This document shows, in pieces, positions 32,696 to 41,325 of a stretch of 64,000 nucleotides of DNA. Location of the stretch: assembly GCF_020084865.1 (NCBI RefSeq), contig NZ_CP071953.1, positions 2,480,001 to 2,544,000 of the forward strand, given 5' to 3'. The translations under genes were made by a program, and so were the position numbers. The notes beneath the pieces are model-generated. The model ran no database searches and was not told where the DNA came from. It saw only the letters and a program-made list of their open reading frames with translations. The first letter of the stretch is position 1. Every line of letters begins with the position of its first letter. The stretch comes from Candidatus Kaistella beijingensis. Lineage in GTDB: Bacteria; Bacteroidota; Bacteroidia; Flavobacteriales; Weeksellaceae.

Positions 32696-34085
32696 TTTGA
32701 TTTTTTAATGGTGTTAAGCTTTTGTCAAGTAAAAATACAACCAAAATTACCGAGAGCAAAATGATGTTGTAGTAATAGTTACCGAAAGATTGCTTTGCCA
32801 GCAAAAATACGGTGAAAAGCGTTATGGAAATATAACTTATAAGCTTTGTGATGCTGATTGTTTTGGCTTGATAAAAGAGATAATACATGACTAAAGCAAA
32901 TCCTAAGGTAAAAAGATTAAAAATTGTGGAAAAATCTTTTCCAAACTGATACAGATATCCAACAATAGAAAGAGCATCCATCCTCGGTTTACTGTTTGAA
33001 AAGTATTGAATAGAATATTGAATTGATTTAAAATCTGTAAGAACGAATGGCAAGAAGGAGATGAGAAAAGCAATGCAGCAAATCAATGTATATTTTAGCA
33101 AATCTTTTTTCGTGTTTTCCAGCCGTAGAAAATAAATCACGAGGAACGGGAATATCATTACGTAGTACAGTTTAAGTGCCATCAACATTCCCAAAAAAAT
33201 AAAACTGTAAAGGGATTTTCCGTTTTTTAGAGAAACGAAAATCAGGCATAAAAATGGAAAAGCAAGGGTGTCAATCCAGCCGTATTTGATCATGAAAAAT
33301 GTGTACGGGCAAGAAAAAGTCAAAGCTAAACTCCAAAACAAAACTTTTCGGCTATTCCCGAAGTTCCAAAACAGAATTAGACATCCCAAAAACAAATAAA
33401 ACAAATTTGCAAACCTCAAATCGCCAAAAAAAATTTGAAAAGGATAAAGTAGATAAACATTGAGTGGCCAATACACCAATTTTACGGGTTGTTTTTGATA
33501 GGCGTAATCGTACATTCCATTATAGATGTCAGGAAATGTACGTTGATAAGGATTTTGTAAAAAATTAAGATCGGTTATGGATTGCTTTAAAATCAGATAT
33601 AGATCAATGAATGGATCCGGAAATAAAATCGGTAGGACAAAACAAGTTGAAATTGAAAAAATCAATAAAGGAATTACAGCTTTCTTAAAATTTATTTTAA
33701 ACACATTAAAAACCGAAAGCATGCAAAACCCCAAATAAACCAGAATAATCGCTTTCCAGTTGATCCCCGTATGTTTTTTTAAAACATCAAAAAATTGACT
33801 TTCAACAGCGATTTTTCCAGTGAAAAAAAGAAAAAAATTCAGGATGACTACTATTGCCAGAAATCGCTCCAAACGCTGTACATTATAACCAAAACTCTTA
33901 TCTTCTTTACCAATCAAAAGGAAAATAAAATTGAGCGCAAGTAAAATTATGGGTAAGATTTGTTGCATTGGGTTGCCTAAAAAACTACAAATAATAATTT
34001 CCAGAAAAAGATATCCAAAAAGGAATGTAAACGAAATCTGAAAATTTTCCTTAAGATAGTTTAATGAATTTTTAACAACCTTCAT
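32685..34085 (-). CDS. Polytopic membrane protein, GT-C glycosyltransferase-like (DUF2029-type)
   Basis: This 466-aa protein has about 11-12 hydrophobic helices and a long loop near residues 180-210 (DIYNGMYDYAYQKQPVKLVY). The alternation of long helices with an early extracytoplasmic loop resembles GT87/DUF2029 mannosyl- or arabinosyltransferases that use polyprenyl-phosphate sugars. No acidic catalytic motif can be assigned with confidence. It lies between the cupin and methyltransferase genes, consistent with surface-glycan assembly. Confidence 0.6.
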   Translation of the reverse strand: MKVVKNSLNYLKENFQISFTFLFGYLFLEIIICSFLGNPMQQILPIILLALNFIFLLIGKEDKSFGYNVQRLERFLAIVVILNFFLFFTGKIAVESQFFDVLKKHTGINWKAIILVYLGFCMLSVFNVFKINFKKAVIPLLIFSISTCFVLPILFPDPFIDLYLILKQSITDLNFLQNPYQRTFPDIYNGMYDYAYQKQPVKLVYWPLNVYLLYPFQIFFGDLRFANLFYLFLGCLILFWNFGNSRKVLFWSLALTFSCPYTFFMIKYGWIDTLAFPFLCLIFVSLKNGKSLYSFIFLGMLMALKLYYVMIFPFLVIYFLRLENTKKDLLKYTLICCIAFLISFLPFVLTDFKSIQYSIQYFSNSKPRMDALSIVGYLYQFGKDFSTIFNLFTLGFALVMYYLFYQAKTISITKLISYISITLFTVFLLAKQSFGNYYYNIILLSVILVVFLLDKSLTPLKNQNEL

Positions 34086-34091
34086 GCGGAA

Positions 34092-34439
34092 TTATTTACT
34101 CCTGCCAAAATCGTCTTCAATTCTCACAATATCATCTTCCCCGAAATAACTCCCAGTTTGTACTTCCACAAAAACCAAAATTTCAGTCCCACGGTTTTCG
34201 ATTCGGTGTTTTGCGCCAAGTGGTATAAAGATGCTTTCACCATATTTTAAGACGTGTTCTACTTCATCCAAAACCACAACTGCTTCTCCTTCCACAATCG
34301 TCCAAAACTCCTGCCTGTGATGATGGTACTGATAAGAAAGTCTGTGTCCTGGATTTACCTCGATTCTTTTCAATTTATAGTTGGGCTCATCTTCCAAAAC
34401 AAAATATTTTCCCCACGGTCTTTCGCCGATTTCTAACAT
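34092..34439 (-). CDS. Cupin protein, mannose-6-phosphate isomerase type II-like
   Basis: This 115-aa single-cupin protein begins MLEIGERPWGKYFVLEDEPN. It carries the metal-binding cluster HRLSYQYHHHRQEFW near residues 33-47 and GAKHRIENRG near 78. This is the C-terminal isomerase domain of bifunctional GMP/PMI enzymes occurring alone, so it may interconvert mannose-6-P and fructose-6-P for GDP-mannose supply. I chose the ATG at 34439; an upstream extension lacks homology. It leads the minus-strand glycan operon. Confidence 0.85.
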   Translation of the reverse strand: MLEIGERPWGKYFVLEDEPNYKLKRIEVNPGHRLSYQYHHHRQEFWTIVEGEAVVVLDEVEHVLKYGESIFIPLGAKHRIENRGTEILVFVEVQTGSYFGEDDIVRIEDDFGRSK

Positions 34440-34576
34440 AAAATTCTTATTTAATTGCAAAACTAAATAAAAAAATTTCAATGCAACTATGTGCCAAATT
34501 ATCAATGCGGAACTTTAGCATTTTATCAATTCAATCAATTGCAATCTTATGAAATACAATTTGCAACTATTGCGTC

Positions 34577-34607
34577 TTGCACCTTGCACCAAATTGAGTA
34601 AATTTGC
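34577..34607 (+). promoter_or_regulatory. Consensus promoter of gltX
   Basis: TTG at 34577-34579, a 19-nt spacer and TAAATTTGC at 34599-34607 match the consensus exactly. The leader is about 15 nt. Confidence 0.75.
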
Positions 34608-34627
34608 ATCTTAAAATTTACAGAGAA

Positions 34628-36139
34628 ATGAGCAAAGTAAGAGTGCGTTTTGCACCGAGTCCAACTGGACCATTGCATTTGGGAGGAGTTAGAACCGCGT
34701 TGTACGATTACCTTTTTGCCAAAAATCAAGGCGGCGATTTCGTTTTGAGAATTGAAGATACCGATACAGCGAGATATGTGGAAGGTGCGGAAGATTACAT
34801 CATGGAAGCGTTGGAATGGTGCGGAATTATTCCCGACGAAAGCCCAAAACACGGCGGAAAATTTGCTCCATATCGTCAATCTGAAAGAAGAGAAATCTAC
34901 GATAAATATTTAGCGCAAATCCTAAAAACCGATTACGCATACATCGCATTCGACACACCCGAAGAATTGGACGAAATCAGAAAAGAGTTTGAACAAAATG
35001 GTGAAGTCTTCGCTTACGACAATATGACGAGAAACCGCCTTAAAAATTCTTTGACTTTATCTAAAGAAGAAGTTCAGAAATTAATCGACGAAAAAGTTCC
35101 TTATGTCGTTCGCTTCAAAATGCCCGTTGACAGAATTTTGAATTTGGAAGACATCATCCGTGGAAAATTTTCAGTAAATACCAATACTTTAGATGACAAA
35201 GTTCTGGTAAAAAACGACGGAATGCCGACTTATCATTTCGCCAACATCATCGATGACCACGAAATGGAGATTTCTCACGTTATTCGTGGCGAAGAATGGC
35301 TTCCTTCACTTGGACTTCACTATTTACTATATGAAGCAATGGGTTGGGAAAGACCTGAGTTTGCGCATTTGTCATTAATTCTAAAACCCGAAGGAAAAGG
35401 AAAACTTTCAAAAAGAGACGGTGACAAGTTTGGCTTCCCTGTTTTCCCATTAAATTTTAAAGATCCGGAAACGGGAAATATTTCTAAAGGTTATCGTGAA
35501 GAAGGTTATCTGCCAGATGCGTTTATTAATATGGTCGCTCTTCTTGGGTGGAGTCCTGCTGATGACAAGGAAATTTTGACTTTGGATGAAATGGCGAAGG
35601 AATTTGATTTGCATAAAGTTCATAAAGCCGGTGCAAGATTCAGCAAAGAAAAAGCGGAATGGTTCAATAGCGAATATTTGAAATCAAAATCGGACGAAGA
35701 AGTTTTGGCATTATTAAAAAATGTGGAAGGAATCAACCTTGAAAATTCAAGCGACGAAAAATTATTGAAAGTGATTTCATTAATGAAAGAACGGGCAACT
35801 TTTGTAAAAGATATATATAACGATGGAAAATTCTTCTTCGAAGCTCCAACTTACTACGATGAAAAGGCGGTAAAAAAAGCCTGGAATGAAGAAACTGCAA
35901 CTATTTTGAATGAACTTTCCACCCAACTTGAAAATTGGGACATGAAACCTGAAATCATCAAACAAAAAATTCACGATTTTGCCGAATCCAAATCACTTGG
36001 AATTGGAAAAGTGATGATGCCTTTAAGACTGAGTCTAGTTGGTGAATTGAAAGGTCCCGATGTTCCAGATATTTTAGAAATCCTCGGAAAAGAGGAAAGT
36101 GTCGCAAGAATAAAAAATGCTGTTCATCAAATCAAGTGA
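34628..36139 (+). CDS. gltX: Glutamyl-tRNA synthetase
   Basis: This class I synthetase charges tRNA(Glu) (and possibly tRNA(Gln)) with glutamate. The 503-aa protein has the HIGH-type motif in FAPSPTGPLHLGGVRTALY and the KMSKS-type motif in KLSKRDGDKFG near residue 255, followed by an anticodon-binding helical domain. The ATG at 34628 gives the family start MSKVRVRFAPSPTG and lies downstream of the promoter; an upstream ATG at 34604 overlaps the -7 box. A tandem hairpin repeat follows the stop codon. Confidence 0.96.
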   Translation: MSKVRVRFAPSPTGPLHLGGVRTALYDYLFAKNQGGDFVLRIEDTDTARYVEGAEDYIMEALEWCGIIPDESPKHGGKFAPYRQSERREIYDKYLAQILKTDYAYIAFDTPEELDEIRKEFEQNGEVFAYDNMTRNRLKNSLTLSKEEVQKLIDEKVPYVVRFKMPVDRILNLEDIIRGKFSVNTNTLDDKVLVKNDGMPTYHFANIIDDHEMEISHVIRGEEWLPSLGLHYLLYEAMGWERPEFAHLSLILKPEGKGKLSKRDGDKFGFPVFPLNFKDPETGNISKGYREEGYLPDAFINMVALLGWSPADDKEILTLDEMAKEFDLHKVHKAGARFSKEKAEWFNSEYLKSKSDEEVLALLKNVEGINLENSSDEKLLKVISLMKERATFVKDIYNDGKFFFEAPTYYDEKAVKKAWNEETATILNELSTQLENWDMKPEIIKQKIHDFAESKSLGIGKVMMPLRLSLVGELKGPDVPDILEILGKEESVARIKNAVHQIK

Positions 36140-36260
36140 TTCAACAAAGCCACGAAGTGGCGAAATCAACAGCAAAGGGTGAAGCCCTTTGTTCATAAAG
36201 AGCCGTTCAACAAAGCCACGAAGTGGCGGAATAATTAAGCAAAAGGTGAAACCCTTTGGA
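36140..36260. repeat. Tandem double-hairpin repeat, two units
   Basis: Unit 1 (36140-36191) and unit 2 (36207-36260) both read ttcaacaaaGCCACgaaGTGGCg followed by gcaAAGGGtgaaGCCCTTTg, with small changes in unit 2. A further copy is at 1-90. Two small stems per unit recall BIME/REP elements; here they may also help end gltX transcripts. The rest of the gap to 36450 is AT-rich and holds only the accA promoter. Confidence 0.75.
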
Positions 36261-36394
36261 GAAGTGGAGAAATAATATTTTTAAATCCCCGATTTTCAAT
36301 TCTGTAAACTTGTTCTGAACAATATTTGATACAAAATATTCCCCTTTTACTTTTGTGACTTTTATGGTTTGAAAAGTAAGTTATTTGTGATTTT

Positions 36395-36428
36395 TTGTTA
36401 TGCTTCACAGTTATTTTTACTAAATTTG
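36395..36428 (+). promoter_or_regulatory. Promoter of accA
   Basis: TAAATTTG at 36421-36428 is an exact -7 box. A TTG at 36395-36397 lies 23 nt upstream, slightly farther than the usual 19. The ATG is at 36451. Confidence 0.5.
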
Positions 36429-36450
36429 AAAGATTATTTTAAAGAAGAAA

Positions 36451-37407
36451 ATGGAATACTTAAATTTTGAACTTCCGATAAAAGAATTGATGGATCAGTA
36501 TCAAACCTGTTCATTGGTCGGTGAAGAAAGTGGAGTAGACGTGAAACTTGCCTGTTCGCAAATCGAAGATAAAATTATAGAAAAGAAAAAAGAAATCTAC
36601 GGAAATCTTACACCGTGGCAAAGAGTTCAACTTTCTCGTCATCCAGATCGTCCTTATACATTGGATTTTATTAAAGGAATCGTTGATAAAGACAGTTTTC
36701 TGGAACTTCACGGTGACCGAAATTTTGCTGACGATCCCGCAATGATTGGCGGACTTGCAAAAATTGACGGAAAATCGGTGATGATTATTGGAACTCAAAA
36801 AGGGAGAACCACTAAAGAAAGGCAGCTTCGCAGATTCGGAATGAGCAATCCTGAAGGTTACCGAAAAGCATTGCGTTTGATGAAACTGGCGGAAAAATTT
36901 CACATTCCCGTAATTTCTTTAATCGATACACCGGGAGCTTATCCAGGTTTAGAAGCCGAAGAAAGAGGACAAGGTGAAGCCATCGCAAGAAATATCTACG
37001 AAATGACCATGCTTAAAACTCCGATTTTTGTTTACATCATCGGTGAGGGAGCAAGTGGTGGAGCTTTAGGAATAGGCGTCGGAAATAAAGTGTACATGCT
37101 TGAAAATACATGGTACACCGTAATTGCACCAGAAAGTTGTTCGTCAATTCTATGGAGAAACTGGGATCACAAAGAAGATGCAGCAAATGCTTTAAAATTA
37201 ACTCCACATGATGCACTAAAAGAAAAATTCATCGATGGAATTATCGAGGAACCACTTGGTGGAGCACATTACGAACCGCAAGTTGCGTATGATCATTTGA
37301 AAGCTTCGATTCTTCAAAACATCAAAGCGTTTTCAAAATTCACAGGAAAAGAATTGGAAACCCAAAGACAGGACAAATTCATCGCAATGGGTCAGTTTAA
37401 GGGATAA
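36451..37407 (+). CDS. accA: Acetyl-CoA carboxylase carboxyltransferase subunit alpha
   Basis: AccA, with AccD, transfers the carboxyl group from biotin-AccB to acetyl-CoA to give malonyl-CoA. The 318-aa protein has the crotonase-like core with [19 protein letters not shown] near residue 88, [19 protein letters not shown] near 156 and [17 protein letters not shown] near 198 (oxyanion-hole glycines). Length equals E. coli AccA (319 aa). It is monocistronic with its own terminator. Confidence 0.97.
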   Translation: MEYLNFELPIKELMDQYQTCSLVGEESGVDVKLACSQIEDKIIEKKKEIYGNLTPWQRVQLSRHPDRPYTLDFIKGIVDKDSFLELHGDRNFADDPAMIGGLAKIDGKSVMIIGTQKGRTTKERQLRRFGMSNPEGYRKALRLMKLAEKFHIPVISLIDTPGAYPGLEAEERGQGEAIARNIYEMTMLKTPIFVYIIGEGASGGALGIGVGNKVYMLENTWYTVIAPESCSSILWRNWDHKEDAANALKLTPHDALKEKFIDGIIEEPLGGAHYEPQVAYDHLKASILQNIKAFSKFTGKELETQRQDKFIAMGQFKG

Positions 37408-37429
37408 TTTTCAAAACAATAGAAATTCA

Positions 37430-37466
37430 AATCCTCACATTCTATTTGAATGTGAGGATTTTTTAT
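37430..37466 (+). terminator. Terminator of accA
   Basis: AAATCCTCACATTC and GAATGTGAGGATTT form a near-perfect 14-bp stem followed by TTTT. Confidence 0.9.
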
Positions 37467-37525
37467 TTGTATTTTAACGCGAATCACTTTAACTTTATAG
37501 GATAAATTTTGCTAAAAAAGTTGAT

Positions 37526-38449
37526 ATGAAAATTCAATCCCAAAACGTGCTCGATGGCGTAAATCACAATACCGTTTTTATGGTGTGGAACTTTAAAGAA
37601 AATGTTGAAATTAAAGAAGCCTTCAAAAACGTTTGTAAATTAGTCATCAATCTCAATCATTCTGCAAATACACGTTTTCCCGAAACCAAAGCAAGTGTGG
37701 TGATGGGAATTGGTTTTCATGCGTGGAATTTATTGGATTTGAAAAAACCACTCCCGAAAGAATTTGAGGAATTTCAAGAAATCGTAGGTTCAAAACATAC
37801 CGCAGTTTCTACAAAGGGCGATTTGCATTTCCATATTCGCGGGAATTATAAAAGTTTCTGTATGGATACTGCAACTGCAATTACAGATGCTTTACGAGAA
37901 GTTGCCGACTGTGTGGAAGAAATTCACGGATTCAAATATTGGGACGGAAGAAGCATCATCGGTTTTGTGGATGGAACTGAAAATCCTTACGGAGAAGACC
38001 GTGCCTATTTCGGAATAATCGGCGACGAAGACTTAGAATATAAAGGTTGCAGTTATCTTTTCGTACAGAAGTATATGCATGATTTACACGCCTGGAGAAA
38101 CTTGCCTGTTTACGAGCAAGAAAAAGTAATCGGTCGCTCAAAATATGAAGACATCGAAATGTCGGACGAGGTAAAACCGACCAACTCCCATTCTGCATTG
38201 GCAAATGTTGGTGACGATGCGAAAATTGTGCGTGACAATATGCCTTTTGGAAATATTTCTACCAATGATATGGGAACTTATTTCATCTGTTATGCAAGTA
38301 AATTCTCAACGGTGAAAAAAATGTTGACTAGGATGTTTGTGGGCGAACCGAAAGGAAATTACGACCGATTGCTTGATTTTAGTTTTCCAAAAACAGGGAC
38401 TTTGTTTTTCGTTCCGACTTTTGATATTTTGGATGAGTTTTCTGGATAA
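37526..38449 (+). CDS. Dyp-type haem peroxidase
   Basis: This 307-aa protein is a dye-decolourising peroxidase (ferredoxin-like fold). The catalytic motif GxxDG is present as GFVDGTENP near residue 150, and the proximal haem histidine lies in NSHSALANVGDD near residue 225. No Tat or Sec signal is visible, so it is probably cytoplasmic, like the YfeX group (EfeB-type enzymes are exported). The physiological substrate is unknown. It has a stretch of GC-rich hairpin repeat after it. Confidence 0.9.
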   Translation: MKIQSQNVLDGVNHNTVFMVWNFKENVEIKEAFKNVCKLVINLNHSANTRFPETKASVVMGIGFHAWNLLDLKKPLPKEFEEFQEIVGSKHTAVSTKGDLHFHIRGNYKSFCMDTATAITDALREVADCVEEIHGFKYWDGRSIIGFVDGTENPYGEDRAYFGIIGDEDLEYKGCSYLFVQKYMHDLHAWRNLPVYEQEKVIGRSKYEDIEMSDEVKPTNSHSALANVGDDAKIVRDNMPFGNISTNDMGTYFICYASKFSTVKKMLTRMFVGEPKGNYDRLLDFSFPKTGTLFFVPTFDILDEFSG

Positions 38450-38763
38450 AATTGAAATTTGTTCGAAAGGTTCTAATTCTAAAGATTTCTCATTGTCTTC
38501 GTCAATTCGAAAAGACCTCAAGAAGTGGGTGGAACTGAGGGGATTTGGCGCGGCGGCTTTGCCGCCGCGCCAAAAAAACCTGTATCATAAGAAGGAGCGG
38601 TCACTTCGAACGAAGTGAGAAATCTTCTAAAAATAATTATATCTATACGTTCGTGGCAAAAATCCTCACAAAAAAATCCCACAATCGAAATTACAGGATT
38701 CTACTTTTTTTTTTTCACACAGAAAAAATCTGCACAATCCGCCAAGTCTGCGATAGAAAAAAA
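38450..38763. repeat. Intergenic repeat region with a GC-rich perfect palindrome
   Basis: The 314-nt gap between converging genes holds a perfect 11-bp palindrome GGCGCGGCGGC-ttt-GCCGCCGCGCC at 38547-38571, extended by AAA/TTT pairs to 38544-38574. Flanking it are a degenerate agatttctc...tcaattcg block (38482-38515) and, on the other strand, gatttctcacttcgttcgaa (38601-38627) whose centre TCACTTCG-aa-CGAAGTGA is itself a perfect palindrome. A similar arrangement occurs at 60368-60452. No gene is seen; it could terminate both neighbours. Confidence 0.65.
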
Positions 38764-39474
38764 TTACTCAAAAAGCTCCGCCGTATCCAAAACCGTCACT
38801 TTGCCGTCTTCACAACGAATCGCTTCTCCCGGAAAATTATGAATCATGTGGTAATCGTGCGTCGCCATCACCACTGCTGAATTATTTTCAAAAGCAACCT
38901 GTTTCAACAACGTCATAATTTCGTTTGAAGTTTCAGGATCTAAATTTCCTGTAGGTTCGTCTGCCAAAATAAGTTCAGGATGATTTAATAAAGCTCTTGC
39001 AATGGCAATTCTTTGCTGTTCGCCACCAGAAAGTTCGTGCGGCATTTTATGTTTTTTAGACTTCATTCCCACACTACCCAAAACCTCATTGATGCGGTCT
39101 TCCATTTTCTTTCTGTCATCCCAACCTGTCGCTTCCAAAACGAAGCGAAGATTTTTTTCAACAGTTCTGTCTGTCAACAACTGAAAATCCTGAAATACGA
39201 TTCCCAATTTTCTTCTTAGGTTTGGAATGTCGGAAGTTCTTAATTTTTCCAACTCAAAACCGGCAACACTTCCATGTCCGGAACCAAGTGGGATATGTCC
39301 GTATAGTGTCTTTAACAAAGAGCTTTTTCCGGAACCGGTTTTTCCGATGAGGTAACAAAACCTTCCTTGTTTTATGTTCAGATTAACGTCATTAAGAACG
39401 GTAAAATTTTTCTGTGCAATTTTCGCGTTTTTTAAATGAATTACGTCGTGACCTTCTAGTGTTGAATGTGGCAT
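38764..39474 (-). CDS. ftsE: Cell division ATP-binding protein FtsE
   Basis: This ABC ATPase, with the membrane protein FtsX, controls peptidoglycan hydrolases during division. The 236-aa protein has Walker A IGKTGSGKSSLLKTL, the signature LSGGEQQRIAIAR, Walker B LILADEPTGNLDPET and the switch histidine in VVMATHDYHMI. FtsX is not adjacent, as seems common in Flavobacteriia. It lacks a clear promoter; the upstream gap carries a micro-repeat and the end of rpmH on the same strand. Confidence 0.9.
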   Translation of the reverse strand: MPHSTLEGHDVIHLKNAKIAQKNFTVLNDVNLNIKQGRFCYLIGKTGSGKSSLLKTLYGHIPLGSGHGSVAGFELEKLRTSDIPNLRRKLGIVFQDFQLLTDRTVEKNLRFVLEATGWDDRKKMEDRINEVLGSVGMKSKKHKMPHELSGGEQQRIAIARALLNHPELILADEPTGNLDPETSNEIMTLLKQVAFENNSAVVMATHDYHMIHNFPGEAIRCEDGKVTVLDTAELFE

Positions 39475-39477
39475 ATT

Positions 39478-39520
39478 TATGATTGATAAATAATGATTGA
39501 TAAGTGATAATTAAATTAAT
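39478..39520 (-). repeat. Micro-repeat upstream of ftsE
   Basis: Three overlapping units of the form attgataaataatgattgataag occupy the region just before the ftsE start. They belong to the family described in the findings. From 39520 to 39733 nothing else is recognised beyond a weak hairpin with a T run after rpmH. Confidence 0.5.
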
Positions 39521-39733
39521 TGCAAAACGAAAATTCCTTCAAAAATAAAGCAAAATCACACCCTTTAAGGATTGGGGAAATTAAATTTGTTCAATTTTTG
39601 TAAACTGATATTTCGCTCAAACCAAAAATAGGTAAAACTTTCTTTTGCAGCGAATTTTTAGCAAATTTTAACAACAAAAAATGCCTGAAAATTTACTTTC
39701 CAAGCATAATTTTGTATCTGATAATTCCAGAGA

Positions 39734-39892
39734 TTATCTCTTAGCGCGTGCTGCACTTACAGTTAAACTCTTTCTGCCTTTTGCTCTTCTTGCAGCCAAA
39801 ACTCTTCTACCGTTCGGCGTAGACATTCTTTCACGGAAACCGTGTTTGTTTCTTCTCTTTCTTTCTGATGGCTGGAATGTTCTCTTGCTCAT
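39734..39892 (-). CDS. rpmH: 50S ribosomal protein bL34
   Basis: This 52-aa very basic protein reads [20 protein letters not shown] and ends [14 protein letters not shown], an unmistakable bL34. It is short and easily missed, and lies antisense to a spurious 87-codon frame. It has an exact consensus promoter on its own strand (39935-39966). The usual neighbour rnpA is not next to it here. It is part of the large subunit, at its outer surface. Confidence 0.97.
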   Translation of the reverse strand: MSKRTFQPSERKRRNKHGFRERMSTPNGRRVLAARRAKGRKSLTVSAARAKR

Positions 39893-39934
39893 TGCTAATA
39901 TTTTTAGTAAAAACTATATCTTATTTTTCAGACT

Positions 39935-39966
39935 GCAAAGATAGTAAAGTTTTTATTTTCTGCAAA
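39935..39966 (-). promoter_or_regulatory. Consensus promoter of rpmH
   Basis: On the minus strand TTTG (39966-39963), a 19-nt spacer and TATCTTTGC (39943-39935) match the consensus exactly. The start codon lies about 40 nt downstream. Confidence 0.8.
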
Positions 39967-40012
39967 TTAAATTTTAAAATTTTCCCCGAAATAAAATTCA
40001 ATTGGGCGTATC

Positions 40013-40147
40013 CCTCTCCGACGCTTACTAACGAGATTCTCTAAACTTTCCCATAACTCGGGTCGCGCTTTCCGCTATATCTTTTTTGTTTTTGCCGCAG
40101 CTTTTCCATCGGAAAAAGAAAAAAGGATGCCGCTTCAATCGCTTACG
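40013..40147 (-). other. Dispersed structured intergenic element, copy 2
   Basis: The minus strand carries GATTGAAGCGGCATCC, a variable arm with GCTGCGGCAAAAAC, and ATAGCGGAAAGCGCGACCCG. Blocks at both ends match copy 1 (246-336). It lies upstream of the rpmH promoter on the same strand and does not follow any same-strand gene closely, so it is not simply a 3' UTR. From 40147 to 40255 there is also one gattcctcacttcgtt block (40207-40225), related to repeats at 38601 and 60368. Confidence 0.45.
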
Positions 40148-40254
40148 TGAGGAACGTCATTTTCAGAAGATTTGTTACAGGAATCAAGTGTTGGTTTTGT
40201 TTTTAAGATTCCTCACTTCGTTACCTCCATCACCCAACATCCATCCAAATAATC

Positions 40255-40263
40255 TATATTTGC
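40255..40263 (+). promoter_or_regulatory. -7 box of nrnA
   Basis: TATATTTGC is an exact match, 21 nt before the ATG at 40285. No clear -33 box is seen. Confidence 0.6.
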
Positions 40264-40284
40264 AAATTACAATAATTCAGAAAA

Positions 40285-41292
40285 ATGTTCACTCCTTCAG
40301 AAATTTTAGACATCAACCAACTCTTAAAACCCGAAAACAAAATCGCAATCATCACGCATTACAATCCTGATGGAGACGCAATCGGCTCAAGTTTAGGTCT
40401 GAAACATTTTCTGAAACAAAAGGGTCTGCAAGCCGACGTTATCGTTCCCAACGATTTCCCGAAATTCCTGAAATGGATGCCGGAAGCGAAAAAAATCATC
40501 ATCGCCGATTACAAAAGAAAACAGGCGGGAGAAGCAATTTACAACGCCGATGTTATTTTCATCCTCGATTTCAACGCCTCTCACCGTTCAGGAAATTTAG
40601 TCGGTCCATGGATTGAAAAAGCAAGGGCCACTAAAATCCTCATCGACCATCATCAACAACCAGAAGATTTTGATTTCGTGTATTCCGACACTACCATTCC
40701 TGCAACATCGCAAATGGTGTATCATTTTATTGAAGCTTTGGATGAAGAAAAATTAGTGAACCAAGATATTGCAGATTGTCTTTACACGGGAATTATGACT
40801 GACACAGGTGGATTCCGTTTTCGGTCCACATCTGCTACAACGCACAGAATTATTGCTAATTTAATAGAAAAAGGAGCAGACCCTGCAATGATTACTTCCA
40901 ACACTTGGGACACGAATACAGTCTCAAGACTGCATTTGTTGTCATTAATCTTAAGCAGAATAGAAGTGGTAAAAGACGGGAAAGTTGCCATTCTTTGGCT
41001 TAAACGTGATGAACTTAAAGAATTTGGTTTCCAAAAGGGGGATACGGAAGGTTTTGTGAATTATGGTTTATCGATTATGGGAACTCAGGTTTCCGCATTT
41101 TTTATGGAAGATTTATATGAGGATTTTATCAAAATTTCTTTCCGCTCCAAAGAAGATGTGGATGTGAACCAATTCTCAAGAAAATATTTCAACGGCGGTG
41201 GTCACATCAATGCAGCAGGCGGAAAATATTTTAAATCTATTGAAGATACGATTGAAGATTTTAAGGAAAAAATTGAAGGCGAGGATTTGTAA
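40285..41292 (+). CDS. nrnA: Bifunctional oligoribonuclease/PAP phosphatase NrnA-like (DHH family)
   Basis: This 335-aa DHH/DHHA1 phosphoesterase degrades nano-RNAs and 3'-phosphoadenosine 5'-phosphate. Metal-binding motifs occur in order: THYNPDGDAIGSS (D29, D31), ILDFNASHRSG (near 95), the DHH triad at residues 121-123, and in the C-terminal DHHA1 domain NGGGHINAAGG. Length and motif order match NrnA. It is cytosolic and monocistronic. Confidence 0.93.
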   Translation: MFTPSEILDINQLLKPENKIAIITHYNPDGDAIGSSLGLKHFLKQKGLQADVIVPNDFPKFLKWMPEAKKIIIADYKRKQAGEAIYNADVIFILDFNASHRSGNLVGPWIEKARATKILIDHHQQPEDFDFVYSDTTIPATSQMVYHFIEALDEEKLVNQDIADCLYTGIMTDTGGFRFRSTSATTHRIIANLIEKGADPAMITSNTWDTNTVSRLHLLSLILSRIEVVKDGKVAILWLKRDELKEFGFQKGDTEGFVNYGLSIMGTQVSAFFMEDLYEDFIKISFRSKEDVDVNQFSRKYFNGGGHINAAGGKYFKSIEDTIEDFKEKIEGEDL

Positions 41293-41325
41293 TTTTGAAG
41301 TTCGAAAATAGGATAGGAAATATTT

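Noticed and set aside
38544..38574. The GC palindrome as a lone intrinsic terminator of the Dyp peroxidase gene.
   Set aside because: It is about 95 nt past the stop codon and shares architecture with another locus, so a repeat family explains it better, although it may also terminate.
39681..39944. An 87-codon plus-strand frame with a hydrophobic translation.
   Set aside because: It lies antisense over rpmH and its translation is the reverse reading of a basic ribosomal protein gene; no promoter or homology supports it.
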